A stretch of DNA of 64,000 nucleotides from contig NZ_LT984884.1 of the NCBI RefSeq assembly GCF_900258515.1, positions 1,860,550-1,924,549 of the forward strand, written 5' to 3'. Origin of the DNA: Lentibacillus sp. Marseille-P4043 (lineage in GTDB: Bacteria; Bacillota; Bacilli; Bacillales; Amphibacillaceae). Of this stretch, positions 34,103 to 44,175 are shown one piece after another. Numbering within the stretch: position 1 is the first letter of the stretch; every line of letters begins with the position of its first letter. Made by a program: the position numbers and the translations under genes. The notes beneath the pieces are model-generated. The model made no database searches, was not told where the DNA came from, and saw only the letters and a list, made by a program, of their open reading frames with translations.

Positions 34103-35071
34103 ATGAAACTAATCGATACACATTGCGATGTTTTATTAAAATTGCAGCTGGCTAAAAGAGGACAAGCATTTGATATGGAGCCTTTGTCCTTTAAAAATTC
34201 AACCCAATTGGACAGCAATTTACAACGCTTAAAGCAAGGAAATGTCATGGTACAGTTTTTTGCCATATTCATCCACCCAGAAGTACCTTCAGATGAGAAA
34301 TGGCAGCATGCATTGGAACAGATTGATTTATTTTATTCTGAAGTACTTGGGAAAAATCCTGAAATGAAACATATTAAAAAATGGGGAGATCTAGACGACC
34401 TTAACGAAGATGAAATAGGTGCAGTTCTAACATTAGAGGGAGCAGATGCTTTTGGCAATGACCTAGTTAAACTGCGACATCTTTATCGATTAGGTGTTTT
34501 ATCAATTGGATTGACATGGAATAATGCTAACCTGTGTGCGGACGGTGCAGGGGAGCCTCGTGGTGGTGGCTTAACACTGCTTGGTAAAGAAGTCGTTACA
34601 TATAACAATGAGCATAATGTTTTTACCGATGTCTCACACGCCACTGTAAAAGGGTTTTGGGATATTATGGAACTAGCAGATTATCCAATTGCGAGTCATT
34701 CCAATGTAAGGGCACTAACTGATCACCCGCGTAATTTATATGATGACCAGATAAAAGCAATGTTTGAAAAAAATGGACTTATCCATGTCGTTTTTCATCC
34801 ACTTTTCACAACTGGTAATGAACAAAACGCAACAATTTCAGATCTTATTAAACATATTGATCATTTATGTTCACTTGGCGGGGTTTCACAAATAGGTTTT
34901 GGTTCTGATTTTGATGGAATAAGCAGTTATATTAACGGCCTTGAAAATGCCGCGACCTATCAAAATATCATCAATGAACTGTTGAAACATTACACAGAGG
35001 ACCAGGTCAGAGGATTTGCTTCGCGAAACTTTTTGGATCATCGGCCGAACATAGGAAAAAGTCTTCGCTGA
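34103..35071 (+). CDS. M19 membrane-dipeptidase family hydrolase
   Basis: A 322-residue zinc dipeptidase of the renal dipeptidase family. It has DTHCDVL at the N-terminus (first zinc site), LEGADAF with the bridging glutamate, the DVSHA and ASHSN histidines, and GFGSDFDGI near the C-terminus. AAGGAG precedes the start. There is no signal peptide, so it acts in the cytoplasm, probably on dipeptides, including those with a D-residue. Confidence 0.92.
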   Translation: MKLIDTHCDVLLKLQLAKRGQAFDMEPLSFKNSTQLDSNLQRLKQGNVMVQFFAIFIHPEVPSDEKWQHALEQIDLFYSEVLGKNPEMKHIKKWGDLDDLNEDEIGAVLTLEGADAFGNDLVKLRHLYRLGVLSIGLTWNNANLCADGAGEPRGGGLTLLGKEVVTYNNEHNVFTDVSHATVKGFWDIMELADYPIASHSNVRALTDHPRNLYDDQIKAMFEKNGLIHVVFHPLFTTGNEQNATISDLIKHIDHLCSLGGVSQIGFGSDFDGISSYINGLENAATYQNIINELLKHYTEDQVRGFASRNFLDHRPNIGKSLR

Positions 35072-35151
35072 TGCCAGTTTCACATAATGTTAAACGGCAA
35101 CTAAAATGATTCACCGTCTATATAATTCCGCTATTTTAAATAAAATGATTG

Positions 35152-35180
35152 TTGACAGCGTTTTCAGTTTGATTTACAAT
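35152..35180 (+). promoter_or_regulatory. Promoter of glpFK
   Basis: TTGACA (35152-35157), 17 bases, TACAAT (35175-35180). Transcription starts near 35187, giving a leader of about 155 bases. Confidence 0.85.
35153..35166. promoter_or_regulatory. cre site (CcpA) over the glpFK promoter
   Basis: TGACAGCGTTTTCA agrees with the catabolite-responsive element consensus and overlaps the -35 box, so glucose repression by CcpA is expected. Confidence 0.75.
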
Positions 35181-35216
35181 TGTTGATAACAAGTTAATGA
35201 CGTGGTGGAGATTTGG

Positions 35217-35281
35217 AGACCCACATTTCGGTAATACTTTCCTTAGGGAAGGTGTGTTACAGAAGTGTGGGTCTTTTTTCT
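35217..35281 (+). terminator. Leader terminator controlled by GlpP antitermination
   Basis: AGACCCACA (35217-35225) pairs with TGTGGGTCT (35266-35274), followed by a six-T run, 65 bases before glpF. In B. subtilis, GlpP bound to glycerol-3-phosphate prevents termination at such a leader. The glpP gene at 40501 in this window supplies the protein. Confidence 0.82.
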
Positions 35282-35343
35282 TATACACAAAAAGGTTTCT
35301 TGTTGTTGCAAAAAGGTTATTAGTAAACAGAGGGGTGTATACG

Positions 35344-36174
35344 ATGTCCGAGTTTTTAGCTGAATTAATCGGAACAATGATTCTGATTATTTTAGGTGGT
35401 GGAGTTGTTGGTGGTGTAGTTCTAAAAGGATCGAAAGCTGAGGGATCTGACTGGATCGTCGTAACGGTCGGTTGGGGTCTAGCCGTTGCGATGGGGGTAT
35501 ATGCGGTTGGTAATTTTACTGGCGCTCATATTAATCCCGCTGTGACACTAGGGTTCGCAGCTGCTGGGGACTTCCCATGGTCAAAAGTTCCAATGTATAT
35601 TAGTGCACAACTAATTGGGGCGATCATTGGTGCAGCTATCGTCTTTTTAAATTATTTACCACATTGGAAGGAAACAAAGGACCAAGCGGCGAAATTAGGA
35701 GTATTCGCAACAGATCCAGCTATTCGCAGTCCGTTTTCCAACTTAGTTAGTGAAATTATCGGAACATTTGTCTTGTTAATGGGTCTTATGTTTATCGGTG
35801 CCAATGAATTCACAGAAGGGTTAAACCCATTGATTGTTGGGGCATTGATCGTTGCCATTGGTTTATCATTAGGGGGTGCGACTGGATATGCGATAAATCC
35901 GGCGCGTGACCTTGGACCGAGAATTGCACATGCGCTTCTGCCGATACCGGGAAAAGGCGGATCTGATTGGGGTTATGCTTGGATTCCTGTTGTTGGTCCA
36001 ATTATCGGCGGTGTTTATGGTGCGGTCTTTTATAAAGCTATCTTTGAAGGTGAATTTTCCGTCTTCTTTTGGGTGTTAAGTGCGATTATTGCTGTTATCT
36101 TAATTGGAGCAGCCAGTTCTGAACTGAAAAAAGGGAGAACAGCAGCTAACAAAATGGAAGAAAAAATGAATTAG
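35344..36174 (+). CDS. glpF: Glycerol uptake facilitator
   Basis: A 276-residue aquaglyceroporin with six membrane helices that lets glycerol enter by diffusion. The ATG at 35344 follows AGAGGGG; the longer open frame crosses the leader terminator and is not coding. The two NPA loops (GAHINPAVT and AINPARDLGPR) are intact. The aspartate after the second NPAR is typical of glycerol-specific channels. It is followed by glpK after 12 bases. Confidence 0.95.
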   Translation: MSEFLAELIGTMILIILGGGVVGGVVLKGSKAEGSDWIVVTVGWGLAVAMGVYAVGNFTGAHINPAVTLGFAAAGDFPWSKVPMYISAQLIGAIIGAAIVFLNYLPHWKETKDQAAKLGVFATDPAIRSPFSNLVSEIIGTFVLLMGLMFIGANEFTEGLNPLIVGALIVAIGLSLGGATGYAINPARDLGPRIAHALLPIPGKGGSDWGYAWIPVVGPIIGGVYGAVFYKAIFEGEFSVFFWVLSAIIAVILIGAASSELKKGRTAANKMEEKMN

Positions 36175-37680
<1,506 letters not shown>

Positions 37681-37698
37681 TTATTCATCTCGTTTAAT

Positions 37699-37738
37699 AT
37701 AGCTGTTCCATGTAGTTATTGGAACAGCTATTTTTTTA
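37699..37738 (+). terminator. Terminator of the glpFK operon
   Basis: ATAGCTGTTCCA and TGGAACAGCTAT form a 12-bp stem followed by seven Ts. Confidence 0.92.
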
Positions 37739-37937
37739 TCTTGAATCCTTTTATGATTATTCCTCTCACAGGCTCGGATTCAGTGAAAGTTTCCTGTTAT
37801 ATTGACCAATAATATCCGACTGAATAATAATTCACTCTAATAGAGGAATTTCTTGATCGATGTAGAATTATATAATATAAACAGAAAATACTGTAATTTT
37901 AATCGAATGAGAGAGATTTTAGAGGAGGAACTTTTCA

Positions 37938-40337
37938 TTGGAACTACACGAACCAAATCCGCTCAAGTCTGAGCCACGGAAAAAGAAACGTAATAAGAAA
38001 AAAATTATACTTTATATTGTCGGTGTTTTGCTAGCTTTAGGGCTTGCTGTATTCTTTTTTATAAACGCATATGTAAACAAGTCATTACCACAATTGGAAG
38101 GGACAATCGAACTGCCAAATTTACAACAAGAAGTAACCGTTATCACGGATGAAAATGGTGTGCCACACATAAAGGCTGAAAATGAGCATGATTTATTTAT
38201 GGCTCAAGGCTATATTCAAGCGCAAGATCGAATGTTTCAAATGGAAATGTCAAGAAGGCAAGCTTCCGGAACACTTAGTGAAGTTGTTGGTGAAGCAGCA
38301 GTTGATCAGGACAAATATTTTCGAACGCTTGGGTTAAGGAGAGCAGCTGAAGAATCATATGACATCTATGCAGAGGAATCAAAACAAGTTTTGCAGTGGT
38401 TTGCAGATGGGGTGAATACATATATTAATGAAGCCAAAGAGGATAACAGTTTACCAGTTGAATTTACCTTGATGGGATCAGAGCCAGCAGAATGGACAGC
38501 AATTGATTCGCTAACTATTGGGAAATACATGGCATTTGACCTTGGGGGGCATTGGGAAAGACAAGCCTTCAATTATTATGCATTGCATAACTTTGATGAG
38601 GAAAAGGCCTATGAGTTATTTCCTAGCTATCCAGAAACAAAACCGACCATTATAAATGAGGCAGAAGTAGATGTTGCAAGCAGCTTTGAACATGCGGTTA
38701 TTCCTCATGCTTTTAATGGTAGTAACAACTGGGTGGTTAGTGGGGATAAAACAAAGTCCGGGATGCCGTTATTGGCAGATGATCCACATTTAGGTCTGGC
38801 CACTCCGTCTATTTGGTATCAAATGAATTTAGAAACGGATGAGATGAATGTAGGTGGAGTAATTTTCGCCGGTGTTCCAGGGATTATTTTGGGACATAAT
38901 CAACATGTTGCTTGGGGTGTGACCAATACAGGACCAGATGTACAACAATTGTATATTGAAAAACGCAATCCCGATAATCCAAATGAATTTTTGTTTGAGG
39001 ATGAGTGGGAACAGGCGGACGTGATTGATGAACCGATCAAAGTCAAAGATGGGGATACAATAGACTATCAAGTTGTTGAAACCCGTCACGGCCCAATTGT
39101 CTCAGAATTTGCGGAAGAAAGCGGAAAGGATACTGTGATGTCACTGCGATGGACGGCACTTGATCCAACGACGGAGCTTCAAGCTATTCTGAAAATGAAC
39201 AAAGCTAAAAATTGGAATGAATTTGAAAAAGGGTTAGAAAACTTCCTAGCTCCAGCGCAGAATTTTGTTTTTGCTGCGAAGGATGGGACAATTGCTTATA
39301 AAGCTAATGGTAATATTCCGATCTATGAAAATGGTGATGATGCTTTATTGCCATTGTCAGGCTGGGAAGAAGAAAATATCTGGCAGGGCTACATTCCCTT
39401 TGATGAACTGCCAACTGTTGTAAATCCAGATAAAGGATTTATTGCTACAGCAAACAATAAAGTAGTCGGTGAACAATATCCTTATCATATAAGCAACGTA
39501 TGGGCACAGCCTTATCGTTATGAACGAATTGCAGAAGTATTGGCAGCTAACGATAATTTGACTGTAGACGACATGCAAGATTTGCAGATGGATCAAACGA
39601 ATTTGCAGGCACGGGAGTTCGTTCCAATGTTTATGAAAGTATTGGAAGGCGCGGATATTTCTGATACGGAGTCAGAAGCGTTGACATTATTGGAGGAATG
39701 GGATTACAAAGATGATGTTCGTTATGCTCAACCATTAATTTTCCATACATGGATGGATGAGGTTGAGGCAGTATTGTATGACGATGAGATCCCGGAAAAC
39801 ATGATGGATCTATTTGGTAGCCGTGGTCAAACAACGGATGAGCTATTAAGGAAAGCTGCAAACGGGGGAAATTCAGTTTGGATTGAGGAAAATGGTGGCC
39901 TAAAGGAAGTGCTACATATATCGTTAACGAATACGATCAAACAATTAGCATCGAGTTTTGGAGACGATTTATCCGCGTGGGAATGGGGTGACTATCACCA
40001 AGTCCAGTTTTACCACCCACTTTCAGATGTGAGCCCAGTCTTAGCATTCTTCTTTAATCGTGAGGATTCCATTCCTGTTGGGGGCAGCAGTGTGACACCA
40101 ATGGCCGCAAGTTATGATGAATCTACCGGTGAAGTCGATCATGGTGCATCATGGCGATTTGTCATTGATACAAATGATATGGCGTTAGGGTATCATATCG
40201 TTGGACCAGGGCAGTCAGGGCATTTTAAAAGTGAATGGTATCATGATCAAATGGATGACTGGGTCGAAGGGAACTACCATGAAACAAATATAGCCAGTAG
40301 TGAAGGGGAAGAACTGAAACTAGTTCCAACTGAATAA
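37938..40337 (+). CDS. Penicillin acylase-family (S45) N-terminal nucleophile hydrolase
   Basis: A 799-residue secreted or membrane-anchored amidase. The TTG start follows GAGGAGGAA. An N-terminal basic stretch and a single membrane helix (about 28-47) anchor the protein outside the cell. The alpha-subunit region (50-260) is followed by the autoprocessing site with catalytic Ser262 in FNGSNNWVVSG. HLGL and the asparagine-containing AATANNKV block belong to the beta subunit. Relatives cleave penicillins, acyl-homoserine lactones or other N-acyl amides. The substrate here is unknown. Confidence 0.9.
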   Translation: MELHEPNPLKSEPRKKKRNKKKIILYIVGVLLALGLAVFFFINAYVNKSLPQLEGTIELPNLQQEVTVITDENGVPHIKAENEHDLFMAQGYIQAQDRMFQMEMSRRQASGTLSEVVGEAAVDQDKYFRTLGLRRAAEESYDIYAEESKQVLQWFADGVNTYINEAKEDNSLPVEFTLMGSEPAEWTAIDSLTIGKYMAFDLGGHWERQAFNYYALHNFDEEKAYELFPSYPETKPTIINEAEVDVASSFEHAVIPHAFNGSNNWVVSGDKTKSGMPLLADDPHLGLATPSIWYQMNLETDEMNVGGVIFAGVPGIILGHNQHVAWGVTNTGPDVQQLYIEKRNPDNPNEFLFEDEWEQADVIDEPIKVKDGDTIDYQVVETRHGPIVSEFAEESGKDTVMSLRWTALDPTTELQAILKMNKAKNWNEFEKGLENFLAPAQNFVFAAKDGTIAYKANGNIPIYENGDDALLPLSGWEEENIWQGYIPFDELPTVVNPDKGFIATANNKVVGEQYPYHISNVWAQPYRYERIAEVLAANDNLTVDDMQDLQMDQTNLQAREFVPMFMKVLEGADISDTESEALTLLEEWDYKDDVRYAQPLIFHTWMDEVEAVLYDDEIPENMMDLFGSRGQTTDELLRKAANGGNSVWIEENGGLKEVLHISLTNTIKQLASSFGDDLSAWEWGDYHQVQFYHPLSDVSPVLAFFFNREDSIPVGGSSVTPMAASYDESTGEVDHGASWRFVIDTNDMALGYHIVGPGQSGHFKSEWYHDQMDDWVEGNYHETNIASSEGEELKLVPTE

Positions 40338-40441
40338 TTTTGATAACTTGATATTTTGTATCGCCCTTCCACTTTTCAAAAACGTAACGGCAATGCTATG
40401 ATAATGTTTCGGAAATATATTTTACACGAAAGCATAAATGA

Positions 40442-40483
40442 AAAACTTCGGCACCTGCTATAGAGAGACGAGTGCCAAGTTTT
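40442..40483 (+). promoter_or_regulatory. Hairpin in the glpP leader
   Basis: AAAACTTCGGCAC pairs with GTGCCAAGTTTT (one bulged base) around a 17-base loop. It ends 5 bases before the ribosome site of glpP. There is no long T run. It could attenuate or stabilise the glpP message, and shows that the reading frame open through this stretch (ATG at 40438) is leader and not protein. Confidence 0.5.
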
Positions 40484-40500
40484 CTAATGAGGTGATCGTT

Positions 40501-41046
40501 ATTGCTGAACTAAACGGAATTTTACCAGCTGTTAGGGAAATGAAAGATTTTGAAAAACTACTTGATAGTAATCACGACTATATTATTTTTTTAGAATCGC
40601 GACTTTCACAAATTAAATCACTTGTGTCATATGCAAAACGATCAAATAAAAAAGTACTAGTGCATGCTGATTTAATTCAAGGACTAAAGACAGACGAATA
40701 TGGCATTGAATTTATTTTCCGGGAAATAAAGCCTGATGGGATTATATCAACAAGGGGTAATGTGATTTCATTGGCGAAACAACATCACATATTAGCTATT
40801 CAGCGAATGTTTGCGGTGGATTCCCATGCATTGGAAAATACAATTCATATTGTTAATCGAGTGAAACCGGATTATATTGAGATCATGCCAGGAATAGTCC
40901 CAACGTTAATTACGGAAATTTACGAACGGACGCAAATACCCATCATCGCCGGTGGTTTGATCAGAACAAGTGAGGACGTTCATTTGGCTTATGGTGCAGG
41001 AGCGAAGGCGATATCAACGTCTGATAATGAGTTGTGGGGGCTATAA
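40501..41046 (+). CDS. glpP: Glycerol-3-phosphate-responsive antiterminator GlpP, probable ATT start
   Basis: A 181-residue TIM-barrel RNA-binding antiterminator that acts on the glpF leader. Alignment in memory with B. subtilis GlpP places the start about six residues before ILPA, at an ATT codon (40501). AATGAGGTGATC ends with its GG 8 bases before that ATT, ideal spacing. The only in-frame alternatives are GTG at 40492, which lies inside the ribosome site, and ATG at 40438, inside a hairpin. Conserved blocks VLVHADLIQGLK, GIISTRGNVI, IEIMPGIVPTLI and AGGLIRTSEDV are present. It ends 34 bases before array E. Confidence 0.85.
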   Translation: MAELNGILPAVREMKDFEKLLDSNHDYIIFLESRLSQIKSLVSYAKRSNKKVLVHADLIQGLKTDEYGIEFIFREIKPDGIISTRGNVISLAKQHHILAIQRMFAVDSHALENTIHIVNRVKPDYIEIMPGIVPTLITEIYERTQIPIIAGGLIRTSEDVHLAYGAGAKAISTSDNELWGL

Positions 41047-41080
41047 CAGCCTCCTATTTTTTTGGGGATTTTCCGGCTTG

Positions 41081-41800
41081 GGAGCGGGAACATTGGGGTG
41101 AGAGTAGAAACATCGACCGTAGAGCAGGAATATCAACCCGAAAACGAAAACATCAGCCCGAGAGCAGAAATATCGGCGCGAGAACAAAAACATCGGCCCG
41201 AGCGCGGAAACATCAGCCGGAGAACGGAAACATCGACCCGAGAGCAGAAACATCAGCGTGAGCGCGGAAACATCGGCGCGAGCGGAGAAACATCGGCTCG
41301 AGAACAAAAACATCAGCCCGAGAGCAGAAACATCAGCCCGAGAGCAGAAACATCGGCTCGAGAACGAAAACATCGGCCCGAGTGGAGAAACATCAGCCCG
41401 AGAGCAGAAACATCAGCGCGAGAACAAAAACATCAGCCCGAGAGCAGAAACATCAGCCCGAGAGCAGAAACATCAGCCCGAAAACGAAAACATCGACCCG
41501 AGCGGAGAAACATCGGCGCGAGAACAAAAACATCAGCCCGAGAGCAGAAACATCGGCCCGAGAGCAAAAACATCGGCCCGAGCGGAGAAACATCGGCGCG
41601 AGCGGAGAAACATCGGCGCGAGCGGAGAAACATCGGCTCGAGAACAAAAACATCAGCCCGAGAGCAGAAACATCAGCGCGAGAGCAGAAACATCAGCCCG
41701 AGAGCGGAAACATCAACCGGAGAGCGAGAACATCAACCCGAAAACGAAAACATCAACCCGAGCGCGAAAACATCAGCCCGAGAGCAGAAACATCACCAAA
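41081..41800 (+). repeat. 20-bp tandem array E (ACATC type), 36 units
   Basis: Thirty-six units of exactly 20 bases in 720 bases, with no insertion or deletion, of the form AGAGCAGAAACATCAGCCCG. The core GAAACATC is nearly invariant; the rest varies among a few states (AGAGCAG, AGAACAA, AGCGGAG; AGCCCG, GGCGCG, GGCTCG). It lies between convergent genes glpP and pepF. Frames stay open for hundreds of bases in several phases, giving spurious long open frames. Confidence 0.97.
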
Positions 41801-41808
41801 TCAAAAAA

Positions 41809-41836
41809 GACACTGCCCATATTTCAGGGCAGTGTC
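41809..41836 (-). terminator. Terminator of pepF
   Basis: GACACTGCCC and GGGCAGTGTC form a perfect 10-bp stem; on the reverse strand it is followed by TTTTTTGA. It lies 10 bases beyond the pepF stop and next to the end of array E. Confidence 0.88.
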
Positions 41837-41845
41837 CATCTTAAA

Positions 41846-43543
41846 TTACAATGCTTTATCATCCACGGATTCTAGCCATTCCTCAATTGTATCAACGACA
41901 GATTCAACGCAACCTTCCTCAAATGGGGAGCGTAAATTTGCTGCCTCATCTAGGCCGAGGAATGATTTGGAACCGCCTAGTTTACATAAATGAAGGTAGT
42001 CTTCCCATGCTTCTTCATGGTTTTCCCGTGATCGTTTCCAAAATTGGAATGCACAGATTTGGGCCAAGGTGTAATCAATGTAATAAAATGGTACTTCATA
42101 AATATGTCCCTGACGCTGCCAAAAGCCACCAGCTTCCAAATAGGCATTGCCATCATAGTCACGATGTGGAAGGTAGGTTTGTTCAAGTTTTTTCCATGCC
42201 TGTTTTCTTTCTTCTGGTGTCCATTCAGGGTTTTCGTAAACGAGGTGTTGGAATTCATCAACTGCAACTCCGTATGGCAAAAACTCCAATCCACCAGCAA
42301 GATGCGAATATTTATATTTATCCGTATCCTCTTTGAAGAACAACTCCATCCAAGGCCATGTGAAAAATTCCATGCTCATGGAATGTATCTCTGCCGCTTC
42401 GGAAGTTGGAATCAAGTATTCTGGAATACCGATGTTTCGGCTGGAGTAAAATTGAAAAGCATGTCCAGCTTCATGTGTCAGTACATCAATATCACCAGAT
42501 GTTCCATTGAAGTTTGCGAAAATGAATGGTGACTGATAATCCTCGATAAAGGTACAATAACCACCGGCCTCTTTTCCTTTCTTCGCTTCCAGATCCATCA
42601 AGTTCCGATCAAGCATATAGTCAAAGAATTCCTTTGTTTCAGATGATAACTCCTTATACATTTTTTTACCGTTTTCAATAATCCATTCAGGCTTTCCTTT
42701 TGGTTGTGCGTTTCCACTGCTGAATTCGAAGGCTTCATCGTAATATTTTAGTGAATCCACACCAATCCGCTCTGCCTGTTTTTTATAAAGTTTACTTACT
42801 AGCGGGACAATCGATTCACGAACCTGTTTACGAAATACATCGACCATTTCGGCATTATAATCGACCCTTTGCATTCGTAAATAGCCGACTTCCACAAAAT
42901 TTTTGTAACCAAGTGTTGTTGCTATTTCATGACGGACCTTTATAAGTTGATCATAAATATCATCGAACTTTGTTGCATTATGATCGAAAAATCCTGCACT
43001 TGCTTCGATAGCCTGCTTACGAACGGTGCGATCCTTGTTTTGGACAAACGGACCAAGCTGTGCCAGTGTGTATGTCTCTCCCTGGAATTCTACTTCTGCC
43101 GAGGCAACTAGCTTTGAATATTCCGATATAAGTTTGTTTTCCTTTTGCAAGAGCGAAATAATTTCTGGTGAAAAAGATTTAATTTCACAATCAGCAAGTT
43201 GGAAGAGTTGTGATCCCCATTGTTGCTCAAGTTCATCACGGTATGGTGATTGAATAAGCGCTTGATAAAAAGCAGTGTCTAGTGCTCTAATCTCTGGTTC
43301 CATTTCATCGAAAAAGTCGCGTTCCTTTTGGTAAAAGTCGTCATTTGTGTCAATGGACGCGCGAATGTACACTAAATTAAACAGTGTCGATAGTCTGTCT
43401 CGAAATGCATTAATCGCTTTAATTGCCTTGTTCGATTCATCAAGAGAATCAGCCGATTTAAATGTGTGAAGCAAATTGGCAAAGGAATCTTTTTCTTTTT
43501 GTAAGTCTGGTCGTTCATATGTAAATTCTTCAAATGTCTGCAT
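41846..43543 (-). CDS. pepF: M3-family oligoendopeptidase
   Basis: A 565-residue cytoplasmic zinc endopeptidase that degrades short peptides. The ATG at 43543 follows AAGGAGG; upstream residues in the longer frame are not coding. The M3 zinc motif HEAGHAFQFY lies near residue 356 with the third ligand in SEAAEIHSMSMEF. The long helical N-terminus is typical of the oligoendopeptidase F branch. Confidence 0.93.
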   Translation of the reverse strand: MQTFEEFTYERPDLQKEKDSFANLLHTFKSADSLDESNKAIKAINAFRDRLSTLFNLVYIRASIDTNDDFYQKERDFFDEMEPEIRALDTAFYQALIQSPYRDELEQQWGSQLFQLADCEIKSFSPEIISLLQKENKLISEYSKLVASAEVEFQGETYTLAQLGPFVQNKDRTVRKQAIEASAGFFDHNATKFDDIYDQLIKVRHEIATTLGYKNFVEVGYLRMQRVDYNAEMVDVFRKQVRESIVPLVSKLYKKQAERIGVDSLKYYDEAFEFSSGNAQPKGKPEWIIENGKKMYKELSSETKEFFDYMLDRNLMDLEAKKGKEAGGYCTFIEDYQSPFIFANFNGTSGDIDVLTHEAGHAFQFYSSRNIGIPEYLIPTSEAAEIHSMSMEFFTWPWMELFFKEDTDKYKYSHLAGGLEFLPYGVAVDEFQHLVYENPEWTPEERKQAWKKLEQTYLPHRDYDGNAYLEAGGFWQRQGHIYEVPFYYIDYTLAQICAFQFWKRSRENHEEAWEDYLHLCKLGGSKSFLGLDEAANLRSPFEEGCVESVVDTIEEWLESVDDKAL

Positions 43544-43729
43544 GCAAAACCTCCTTTTAGTACTGTAATAATTCGACAAAAATGTTGGGATTCCTGCTTT
43601 TTCTAGGATTTAATCGATAATAGGAATGACACTTGTTATAATGAAACTATTCTACAGAAAAGTGCGTTTCCATAAGGTCGCCGTTTAACATTCGGTGATT
43701 TATTGAATAACCGCTAGAAGGAGATAAAA

Positions 43730-43957
43730 ATGAAACCAAAATTTGAAGTAACCAAAGAGCGAAAAGAGGAAATGGTTGGGTTAATTAAAGGATACTTTGA
43801 AAAAGAGCGTGATGAGCAGATTGGTGATTTAGCCGCAATGCTGCTGTTAGAGTTTTTCATAGAGGAACTCGCACCAACATTCTACAATATCGGGGTTGAG
43901 GATTGTCATGCATATATGACGGAGAAACTAGACGATATATTTGAGATTCAGAAGTAG
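43730..43957 (+). CDS. DUF2164-family protein
   Basis: A 75-residue acidic helical protein with the family pattern IKGYFEKERDEQIGDLAAMLLLEFFIEELAP followed by YNIGVED (given here as family landmarks in two pieces: GYFEKERDEQIG and LLEFFIEELAPTFYN). AGAAGGAG precedes the start. Function unknown. Probably co-transcribed with the next two genes. Confidence 0.82.
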   Translation: MKPKFEVTKERKEEMVGLIKGYFEKERDEQIGDLAAMLLLEFFIEELAPTFYNIGVEDCHAYMTEKLDDIFEIQK

Positions 43958-43974
43958 AAAGGATACGGATAAAA

Positions 43975-44175
43975 GTGACAATTGATGGACGATATCGAAA
44001 AAATATTCAGGCGGGATTAGAAGTAAAGATCGTGCTGAAAAAAGACCAGCGAACTGGGAAGACGACAAGTGGTGTAGTTAAGGACATTCTTACAAATTCG
44101 GATTTTCATCCACACGGGATTAAAGTTCGTTTGCAGGATGGACAAGTCGGACGAGTAACGGAGGGATACAATTGA
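43975..44175 (+). CDS. ywbE: YwbE-family protein
   Basis: A 66-residue basic protein of the YwbE family: VLKKDQRTGKTTSG followed by VKDILTNSDFHPHGIKVRL and GQVGRV. The start is GTG at 43975, preceded weakly by AAAGGA. The beta-rich chain and many glycines suggest a small OB- or SH3-like barrel. Function unknown. It ends within the start of the next gene. Confidence 0.88.
   Translation: MTIDGRYRKNIQAGLEVKIVLKKDQRTGKTTSGVVKDILTNSDFHPHGIKVRLQDGQVGRVTEGYN

Noticed and set aside
35197..35343. N-terminal extension of GlpF
   Set aside because: The open frame crosses the promoter-proximal terminator and the leader; the proper ribosome site and the normal protein start are at 35344.
41081..41800. 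CRISPR array
   Set aside because: Units are directly adjacent with a 20-bp period, have no unique spacers and there are no cas genes. The same holds for the other arrays.
41062..41993. Several overlapping open frames of 100-260 codons encoding repetitive Arg/Glu/Ser/His-rich peptides
   Set aside because: They are a by-product of a 20-bp repeat without stop codons, run in several frames on both strands, lack ribosome sites and continue into unrelated downstream DNA.
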